Shown: piece after piece, positions 33,061 through 64,000 of the stretch
Layout of the letters: the number at the start of each line of letters is the position of its first letter
Position numbering within the stretch: the first letter of the stretch is position 1
Source: Elysia chlorotica
Lineage: Eukaryota > Mollusca > Gastropoda > Plakobranchidae
Assembly (NCBI GenBank): GCA_003991915.1
Contig: RQTK01000894.1
Coordinates: forward strand, 19,557-83,556
DNA length: 64,000 nucleotides
Direction of reading: 5' to 3'
Notes under the pieces: model-generated
What the model was told of the DNA's origin: nothing
What the model saw: only the letters and a program-made list of their open reading frames with translations
Database searches by the model: none
Made by a program: the position numbers and the translations under genes

Positions 33061-35540
33061 AATTTTTTTTTGTAAGACTTCCAATACCTGTACCAACAGT
33101 TTTTGTTGTCCACTCTTCATGATTGTGGATTTATATCTGGACCAGTAGTTTTGCTTTAAATTTAAGAGGAAAGAACCAATTACAGGCAGTCTTAACGCAA
33201 TACTGTATTTGGCGAATTTGGACATAATTAAAAGAATTTTAGGTACTAGGAGTCCAATGCAACATAATGCAAAACTGAACCAAAGATGAAGAGCATTGCT
33301 GCACCAATGCCCTAAAAGGTATATACATATATCTTATTTTAGCAATTCTTAATTAATAATTTTTTTTTTAAGTGCATAGCTATGTTTATCACTCCACTGT
33401 CTTTAAGGATATACATATATCCTCAGGTAAGTCTTTACGCAACATGCCAAGCTTGATTATGATGATGATGAAAGCGGAAGAATAGGCTATTGACAATGAG
33501 TCCAATCGCAGGACTAATGTCCAGCAACAGGAGGAATAGGGTTTTTGCTATTTTTCCGGCCGCCAGACAAATATCCACCTCCTTGATTTATTCAACGCTT
33601 AAGTGAAATCATTCATTGTATATTAATTATTCAGAAGTTTAGACTTAGGCCTCAGATAACTATACTTAGCCCAATAGTAAAGGCAACACACGGAGGCAAA
33701 AAAAAGGAGCAAAAAATTGCAAATCGTGATGTGTACTGAGTGTCTTTTGAAAATGAGTGAAAATGAATGATGCCTCAGGGCTATGGGATAAATTTTGTAT
33801 CTTTTCTGACAGTGCCAACACAAGTGAGACCTTCTTTCAACAGATGCTAAGTGACTTTGAATGTGGTAAAGAAGTTATCAAAGGTGACATTTCAGCCACT
33901 CCTGTAGTATGGTTCAATCAGTTTTCTGACAGTTCTCTCCTTGGTACTTTTCTGGCAGACCTCTGAGGGGATGTCCAGTGTCAGATTCACATAACCTGTA
34001 AATCTTGAAACCGTACTTATCTGGTTTACTGGGAATGTACAACCTAGCGAGTTGGGATTATGAGTATGAAATTTTACACATCCACACAAAAAAAGTTTGA
34101 AAGATATCACTAAACACTGGTAATATCTTATGTATCCTCTCTTGAGGCATATCTGAGTGGAACAGTGATTTGATGCTCTAGTGTTAACAAAATCTAATTT
34201 TGAATACCCCAATGGGTGACCAGTCACCCAGGTGAGGGTTAGCCTTTTAGGTTGTTTATTTGCCTTCGGTTTTTTTGTTTTAATTGATTCTTAAAGGCTA
34301 ACCTGCAACTTTTGAAGGCAACACATTGAGGGGCGCAGTATATTTGCGTTTTTTAATCCTTCAACTGACTTCAATTTGCAGACAGCAAATGTTTTTTAGA
34401 GCGCTTGGTCTTGCCTGGGGAAAGCGATTTGATGCAGCATAGTGAGAACTGGTCCAATTTTCCCATCCAAGCCATAGGTATGTTCTTGTCATTTTCTGAT
34501 CCTTCACCCACAAGCTAGATATAGCTTTGTGATCTTTCTCTCTATTTAGATTAACATGTCATTCAAGCTGAATTATTTCTCTGATCATGGCTTACAATAG
34601 ACACAACTTTAAATTAGTGAAACTTGCCACAAAGAAAAAAAAAACATAGGCTACGTCAAAACGCATGCTCTGAATGTTGTTTCTTTATTGGCAAACAACA
34701 CCTTAAGTACACACTTATATTCAAAATCAAATAAAGCGAATGAACACAAAAACGCCAGAATAATCTAGAACTAAAAGTTGTATACTATTATTAATAGTAT
34801 TTTTTCAAAAATTAGCCTTTCAACTACTTGGAACTGTACTGTAACTAGTTTAACCACTAGAGATGGTTGTTAAAATCAACTACTGTAAAATTTTTGATGA
34901 ATTAATTTTGGTTATCCAGAAAACTAAATTTAATGTTAATCAAAGCTATGGTTCGTCGTCAGTTCTGCTAGTTACATCTTTAAAACGTTTTCATAAAACT
35001 TCTTAAGACACTGTAAGTGCAAAGTAAAAAGTAGCATCTCTAACTAGTTTTACATTCCCTATGTTTCTTAAAAACTTGTATACAGAGAGAGCAACAGTGC
35101 CATCAGAAGTAAGAACATTACAAATTGAGATATCTGATCTGACACCTGAATCTCTCTTCATGATGGGCAGACAGCTTAAATTTGTGGATTATTAGATCAT
35201 TTTATTTGATTTATTAAATTAACTTGAAGTACAAGAGTTTTCTTCACCAAATACTGTGTGCTGTGACCAAATTGTATTAAATTAAAAAAAAAAAAGAAAA
35301 AGCCATAATTATGTGCTGGATAGTTTGGAATAAACATATACATGTATATTTAATATTAAACCATATGGTATAAAATTGTGCACACTGACAACACTTATTG
35401 CATGATAAAAACTAAGTTCTGATGAGCTATCAGCATTACATGCAGAAGTTTAAAAACTAGGCAAGATATACAGATTTAGAGGGGGGAAAAATGTGTAGAC
35501 TGAATAATTGAATACAATGTGAGGAGAAAATTTCGCTTTG
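33061..35540. other. Intergenic DNA
   Basis: AT-rich. No gene or known transposon recognised. A perfect short palindrome GGGTGACCAGTCACCC lies near 34214. Confidence 0.5.
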
Positions 35541-35550
35541 AAGACTTAAC

Positions 35551-36456
35551 GTGGAAACACAGTGGATGTCGCACCATCTCGCCCAAGCTTCCCTTTTTTG
35601 CAGCGACAATTTATTTCATATGAAAAGTGTTACAGTAAACAGAGTAGAAGCCTAAAAAAAGGCCGCCTCTATTGTCGCCTCGCCTCATGGTGCTAGATCT
35701 AAGCGCTGCGCTTAGATCTGGCGTCAACAGGTGCGTGGTCGCACGAAAGTTGACCGGAAATGAAGTAGGCCCGTATTTTGAGCTGGGCATAGATAGGTAA
35801 CCAGTGATCGTAGCGAAAATCTGAAAACAGATTCATAATCAGCAATCCAAAATTAACAAAGTCTACGCGTACAGATGCTGAAAAAATGCATAATAAAATT
35901 TCATAAAAAAATGTTTTTATTCGATTCAGACACCCACACATAGAAGAATGCGTGCGATTTCCACCCCCGCACACTTTCACCCCTCCATGCCGTATCTGTG
36001 TTGTTTGAAGTCAATACACTTTGGATTGTGGTGCCACGTATTTTATTATAATTATTATTACAAACAAATCTAAAGCATTCTAAAACCCAAGATGGACACA
36101 GACCAAACAACAAAGCTTATAGTTGCTGTAGAAAAAAGACCATTTCTATATGACAAAACGGACCCTGGGTACAGCAACAGAAACCTGCTCAATGCAGAAT
36201 GGAAAAAAAATTGCAGAAGAAATCGGCTCTTCATTCACATCATCTCTTAATATATAATTATAACTGAAACAATGCTTCTTCTTAGCTCTAAGCAATAATA
36301 ACACACACTGGGATTTTTTCTCGTCACATGATTTTGTCGCTCTGACGTTTCGAGGGAGGGTGCGACCATCACTCTGCTTCTACCAGCTCGCCCTTTTTTC
36401 CCGCGGTTTTATGTCGCCGATTTGTAGGGAAGGTGCGACCTCCACTGTGTTTCCAC
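35551..36456. mobile_element. Candidate non-autonomous DNA transposon with 25-bp TIRs
   Basis: GTGGAAACACAGTGGATGTC with GCACC (35551-35575) is repeated inverted at 36432-36456 with one mismatch. The interior is 856 bases with no transposase. A second, degenerate copy of the right-end motif lies at about 36353-36386 (GGGTGCGACCATCACT). A perfect 12-bp-arm palindrome is at 35695-35719. I see no clear target duplication, so the superfamily is open. Confidence 0.5.
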
Positions 36457-36459
36457 CCT

Positions 36460-37305
36460 TATTTTTTCAACTCTTCCAAATCATCCATACTGATTTTTTA
36501 GGTGACAAAATCAATTGTGCAAAGTTGAATAGTAACGTCTGAAAAGGAAATTTCTTAGATAATAAATGCTATAATAACTTAGATAAAATAATTTTCCAAC
36601 ATTTCTTCACATTTCCTAAAAAAATCAAAGCATTATTAGTATACATTTCATTTCACATAAGAAATTATACCTTTTCCTGCTAACCTTTTATTAAATTTAT
36701 AAATAAGGGTGAATGACAAAAATATACCCACTCTCTAGTACAGTTTATACAGCAATTCAGGTATGTGGAAACTAATTACTCTAATATTGGTCAAGTTGAG
36801 AAAATGCAAAGTAAAAACATGGTACAAAAAATGTACATAAAACTAGCTACAAAAGAATTTTCAGCTGTATGCTAAGAAGATGCCCATACGATTATTAATA
36901 TGACATTGGTGAAAAATATGAATATACACGATAAGGAGATAATGGAAAATGTCATCAACTATTTCAATGTTGTTTTTGATAAACCAATCCTCGCATATAG
37001 GACAACTTTAAAAATAAATGTGCAAAAGCAAGATGTTTCCTACATCCAATGGAAGCAATTCGGCTACATGCCTGACACTTTTTAATTCAATTTATACCGG
37101 CATCACCAGCCAGTACGGAAAAAAATCTGATGATTGAAATTCAAAACTTGGAGAAAATGCATGGTTTCTCAACTAAGTTACCAAACCCACATCCCTTCCC
37201 TGTACTGATTACTATTTTGAAAACATTATAGCAAATAGAAAGGCTTTACATATTACAGTACTAGTGTCTGCGACCATAAAGTTGTATAAAAACTTGAGAT
37301 CTTGA
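36460..37305. other. Intergenic DNA
   Basis: Very AT-rich. No gene recognised. Confidence 0.5.
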
Positions 37306-37309
37306 GTAT

Positions 37310-37580
37310 AGGAGGTTGAGTTAAATTGCTTTAACGCGCAGCGTCTGCACTTTTAAAGCTATATTGTAGACGTGCACCAAGACTGAAGTCTGACAATTTT
37401 ATGGGCTGCCACACACGAAACAGGGAAGGAATACCATAGCCTGTCACATTATATTGACACCCATCCAACCAGTTACAATGGGCGAAAACGGACAAATAAA
37501 TCTGCCGCACATGGGATTTGAACCCCAGACACCCCTATCTGGAGACCAACGCTCTACCACTTGAGCCAGTTCACCCCTGA
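37310..37580 (-). mobile_element. tRNA-derived SINE, near full length
   Basis: Minus-strand head GGGGTGAACTGGCTCAAGTG then GTAGAGCGTTGG (A box) and GGGGTTCAAATCCCATG (B box). The body includes TAACTGGTTGGATGGGTGTC, ending at TGACTCAACCTCC-like sequence. The section from 37420 onward is duplicated at 50.37 kb. Confidence 0.78.
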
Positions 37581-38276
37581 TTATAGGAAGGTATGATTGA
37601 TATCAATAAATATTTTTTAAATATATGGGATGATTTATTAAAAGGTACAGGCTTTGGGATGAGTGAAAATCACATAAAATGTAACTAGAAATTAATGAGG
37701 GAAAGGATAAATCAGAACATATGAAAGATTATTATAATTATATATATAAAAATTAAATACACAATTTTGGCAAACATTTCAAAATTAGTAAATTAACAAA
37801 ACAACAAACATAATTTGATCAATTCATTAATACAAAAAAGAAAAACAACAAATAAACAAAGATAAATGAACAGCCTTCTGGATTATAACATCTAAGGGTA
37901 CATTAGATTACATTTTTTAATACATGCTAAGTTATAAAGCAATTTAAAGTAATAAATAATTTACATACATTCAAAAATGTATCATGCTAAATTTGTCATT
38001 GACATTGCTAAAGCAGTTAATACAGTTCCACAGATTACTTCTGAGTGACAATATTTGCAAACAAAATATTTAGTAGTTTTTCACATACATTGAGAGCTGG
38101 TAGGAAAACCTTTTAATCTCCACAGAATCAGGTATGTTACAGTAATACAGTAGTCTCCATTTTCCTTTGGTATAAAATTTCAGCACTTATTTCAACCAAC
38201 GATTGTTCGCCTAGAGCTTGGAGAACCCCCCCCCCCCCCCCCTTCCCTGGACCAACCACGCTGTCGGGGAGCCCGT
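37581..38276. other. Intergenic DNA, duplicated to 38205
   Basis: Very AT-rich. The part up to 38205 has a near-identical copy at 50533-51158. The last 70 bases run into C homopolymers and N calls. Confidence 0.6.
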
Positions 38277-38292
38277 NTNNCNCCGNNGAGCN
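38277..38292. other. Ambiguous bases between C homopolymers
   Basis: Seven N calls interspersed with called bases, flanked by runs of 18 or more C on both sides. Typical of a low-quality read end and not of a true gap. It starts about 70 bases after the point where the 37.4-kb segment and its 50.4-kb copy diverge. Confidence 0.9.
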
Positions 38293-38679
38293 TGGGACCC
38301 CCCCCCCCCCCCCCAATTTCTGGGATAACGCAGCGAGTTGGCATCTGTCTGAATATATCATTTTAAACAAATGTACTAACATTTAGTATTTTCACTGGGG
38401 TTTAATCTGAGACAGAAATTACTGTAACAAACCACTATTTTAAGCATTCAAGGTAAACTTATTAAAATTTTATAAAACTAATTCTATACTACCTTACACC
38501 TTCTTTGCCTAATTAGACAACTGGCTTTTTTTTTCTCATTATGAGTAAAAAGGTTTTGTCCAGCTTTTTTCAATTAGTGATGCAGCATAAAGCAAGGGAA
38601 AAGAGAATGGCAGAATGTCTTCCTTAAATTTAAATTACAAAGAAAGATGTTTATAATTCCCTCACATCCACAGGATATT

Positions 38680-61350
<22,671 letters not shown>

Positions 61351-61899
61351 CTGCAAGAGAAATAAAAATTAATAATATGAGAAATTTGATTTTGAGTTAC
61401 TTGCATACATTTCTTTACAAGGAAAGAGAAAATAAGTTTTATCAACATCAAATTACCAAGTATCAAAAGATGAGTGAAAGAAGTTTATGACCACTTGGCT
61501 TTTACGTTAAGAACTTCTACATCTAATAGGTCCTGGATCAACAAGATTAAACTCCTGCTAATTTTTTTCATTTGTAATGAAACTTAGTTTATAAGAATAA
61601 TCCAGGTAAAATCTGGTCCTAGAAAAATATGTAAACAAGTTTATTTTTGGATTAATAAGTAGCCTATGTTTGTAATTCATGCCTGCTTTGTTCTGAATCT
61701 TGTTGAAAGAATGTGTACATTTTGTTTAATTACATGTATAAATATTCAGAGACTCTTTAATTTAAAAAAAATACAGAAAAAAAAACAACCAACTACATTA
61801 ATCAATCCTTCCTTGTAACAATAGAAGTGAAGAGAAAAGAGTCACAGTCTTGAGAGAAAAAGTAAACCACAGCGTGTTAAATTATCCCCCAACATTTTT
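61351..61899. other. Intron or upstream DNA of CUE-like gene
   Basis: AT-rich. No further exon recognised upstream of 61350 in the window. Confidence 0.4.
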
Positions 61900-62755
61900 T
61901 CAGATGTTATCTCTAACTTAATGGTGCTCCTCAAGGGAAAGTTCTGTCTCCATTATTGATTTTTTTTTATACATTGACAGTCAACACAAACATACAGCTG
62001 CATCCTTGATAAATATGTTGACATCACATTCCTCACTGGTCTTATTGGCAACTACGAAAATGATGATTATACATTAAAAGTGAGTGAGTTCGTCGATTGG
62101 TGTAAAAGTAAACATTTGATTTTAAATGTTGACAAAACTAAAGAAATGTTGAAAGATTTTAGAAAAGACAAAACCATCGTGGCACTGATGATTATTCAAT
62201 TGATAATAAAGCATTTTAATTGGTTGAATTTTTTATATTTTTAGGGATCATCATTGATTTCAATTTATTTTTAAATTATTTTTTGAAACTATTTATTTTA
62301 AATTTTAAACTATAATGTTTTTTCTTTGTATACTATGATCTTTTAATTTTATCAAATACTGTTTAAACTTTTTTTTTTTCCTTTTTCATAACAATTTTAT
62401 TATTTCATTTGGATTAAGCAGCTGGGGTGGTTACATTTGTATAGAAAGCAGGAGCATGCTAAACAAAATAAGGAAAGCTAGCGCCATTATTGGACTGAAC
62501 TTGACTGACTTTGACACTCTACTGACAAAATGTAACGAGACAAAGGTTGACCAAATCCTTGAGGACAGCATGCACCTGATTTATGATTAATACAGTAATA
62601 GTTGTATAGCCAGGAGCAGTACATACAGGATACCTTGGTAGAAGACAAAAAGGTACAGAAATTCCCCTCAATTTCTCTCCTTAATGAAACATTTAAAAGG
62701 CAGATACCTGTATAGTGCAACAGTTCCGTTCGTCCCACAAATTAACTTTAGATGT
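61900..62755 (+). mobile_element. LINE reverse transcriptase relic
   Basis: Decayed non-LTR reverse transcriptase. It reads GAPQGKVLSPLL near 61922, KYVDITFLTGLIGN at 62011 (the catalytic YADD has become YVDI), then VSEFVDWCKSKHLILNVDKT and KEMLKDFRKDKT. After frame shifts, the C-terminal module SSWGGYICIESRSMLNKIRK and ASAIIGLNLTDFDTLL follows near 62415-62530. The C-terminal module is homologous to the 10.2-10.5 kb LINE. The catalytic change and frameshifts show it is inactive. Confidence 0.72.
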
Positions 62756-63024
62756 TAGTTTGTTTTTGTTTTTTTTATAAAGAGATCATTACGTTTTTAA
62801 TATCGAGCAAATAAAATTATGAAAAATAAAACAGTATCATCAAAATAAATATGAAATTATTTTTTTTAAGTGTACAAAAATGAGAAAAATAGATGAGTAA
62901 GAAAAAAATAAATAAAGTGATTCTCACACATATTCAGATTATTGAAAATTAAACTAAACAGAGCTTTTAAGTTATACCTTTGGTCGCAGGTAAAATTATA
63001 CAAAAGTTAATACTTTTTAAACTA

Positions 63025-64000
63025 TACGAGGGGTGTTCATTATGTCCTTAGCTTGACCTTGAAGCAGTTGTACTAGAGTAAAGAAATTTTGTGGGTAGCT
63101 AGATCATCTATGTTGAACACGGCATGCAAAATTTGGGGGAAATCGGAATTTTTTTTCTGCACCTTTTAGCACATCAAGTAAAACAACCCCTAGGAAGTTG
63201 TCATTTGTTGTTTACAAATTGTCTGCCATGGAGGCCGTTGAATATCGCTCTGTCATCAAATTCCTTCACTTAAAAGGACAAACCCCCACGGAAATTCATC
63301 AACAGATGGTAGAAGTTTATGCTGAAAAGTGCCCTAACTACAGTACGGTGACTCATTGGGTGAGAAAGTTCAAATCTGGCTTTTTGTCAGTGATGGATGA
63401 ACCTCGCGAAGGCCGGCCAACATCTGTTGTGACTGAGAAAAACGTGTCCACTGTGGAGGGACTAGTAAAGCAGGACAGGCGAATAACAGTCAAACAGTTA
63501 GCAAGTGAAACCAGGATCAGCGTAGGTTCAGTTGAAAAGATTCTTCATGATCACCTCAATCTGAACAAGGTCTCAGCTCGATGGGTACCAAGGTTATTGA
63601 CCGCTGATCAGAAGAAAGAGAGGGCTGATTGTTGCAAACATCTTCTTCGGTTAGAAGCAAATGACGACTTGTTCTTTCAGAAAATTGTAACCATGGATGA
63701 GACTTGGATCTATCAATTCGATCCAGAGCCGAAAAACGCGTCTATGCAATGGAAAAGACCCTCATCGCCCCCACCAAAGAAAGCAAAGGTCACACAATCA
63801 AGTGGCAAGGTCATGCTGTCTTGTTTCTGGGACTGTGAGGGCATCATAATGACTGACTACATGGAAAAGGGGAAAACAATCACTGGAGAGTATTATTCAG
63901 GGTTTCTAAAAAGACTGAGATCTGAATTAGTAAGAAGAAGACGGGGAAAGCTTCGAAACGGAGTCCTGCTTTTGCATGATAACCCTCCTGCTCATCGAGC
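63025..64000 (+). mobile_element. mariner transposon, 5' part, continues past window end
   Basis: The element appears to start at 63025 with TACGAGGGGTGTTCATTATG, a typical mariner terminal sequence, directly after a TA dinucleotide at 63023-63024 that would be the target duplication. About 200 bases of leader precede a transposase ORF that stays open to the window edge. The 3' inverted repeat lies outside. Confidence 0.88.
63228..64000 (+). CDS. mariner transposase (3' end beyond window)
   Basis: 257 uninterrupted codons of a roughly 345-residue mariner transposase, a cut-and-paste enzyme of the Tc1/mariner superfamily that targets TA. The N terminus (about 1-110) has the paired helix-turn-helix DNA-binding arrangement with THWVRKFKSG at 42-51 and EGRPTSV at 61-67. 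The first catalytic Asp lies in TMDETWIYQFD (Asp157). The second lies in LLLHDNPPAHR (Asp251). The 94-residue spacing fits mariner, and the third Asp of the DD34D set would fall past the edge. No stop or frameshift is visible. The ATG at 63228 gives MEAVEYRSVIKFLHLKG, the usual family start. The neighbouring LINE relic is decayed, so this is a younger insertion. Confidence 0.92.
   Translation, partial: MEAVEYRSVIKFLHLKGQTPTEIHQQMVEVYAEKCPNYSTVTHWVRKFKSGFLSVMDEPREGRPTSVVTEKNVSTVEGLVKQDRRITVKQLASETRISVGSVEKILHDHLNLNKVSARWVPRLLTADQKKERADCCKHLLRLEANDDLFFQKIVTMDETWIYQFDPEPKNASMQWKRPSSPPPKKAKVTQSSGKVMLSCFWDCEGIIMTDYMEKGKTITGEYYSGFLKRLRSELVRRRRGKLRNGVLLLHDNPPAHR

Overview
The window is animal genomic DNA and most likely comes from a gastropod mollusc of the Aplysia or other heterobranch type. 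Genes are sparse and split by long introns. The DNA is AT-rich and full of long GA/CT, GAT, AAT and GAA microsatellites. It carries two intronless rhodopsin-class receptors of the kind expanded in sea hares and pond snails, and a mixed load of tRNA-derived SINEs, several LINE lineages, a Penelope-like element, piggyBac pieces and a mariner. The species call is inference. A short run of N calls beside long C tracts near 38.28 kb marks a low-quality stretch of assembly.

Layout. 0-6 kb: repeats, SINEs and the minus-strand 3' part of a LINE with an RNase H domain. 6.5-14.5 kb: two single-exon GPCR genes, both on the minus strand. Between them lie a 447-bp tandem duplication, a piggyBac transposase tail, the 3' end of a LINE with a (TTATC)n tail, and a Penelope-like GIY-YIG fragment enclosed by (TATC)n repeats. 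14.5-25 kb: intergenic DNA holding repeated 3' ends of one LINE family, a long GAT repeat, a 33-bp minisatellite and an RTE-type reverse transcriptase relic. 25.3-31.5 kb: a complete four-exon TRMT112 gene on the plus strand. Its introns hold a kilobase-scale pyrimidine tract. 31.5-38.6 kb: TRMT112 3' flank and a candidate TIR transposon. 38.7-61.35 kb: a minus-strand gene with up to ten exons whose coding phases all agree. It has two CUE-like helical repeats and a disordered C-terminal part, and its 5' end lies beyond the window. Its introns contain a LINE broken by a piggyBac-type MITE and a SINE, and a chimeric insert made of three pieces of this same window. 61.9-64 kb: a LINE reverse transcriptase relic and the 5' part of an apparently intact mariner cut by the window edge.

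The host genes do not form a pathway. TRMT112 is a housekeeping activator of methyltransferases, the receptors are probably chemosensory, and the large minus-strand gene is not identified beyond its CUE-like repeats. I found no bacterial-style system, CRISPR array or viral genome. The strongest unusual signals are structural: the chimeric insert at 50.37-51.35 kb, the nested insertions at 57-59 kb, and LINE families that end in short tandem repeats instead of poly(A).
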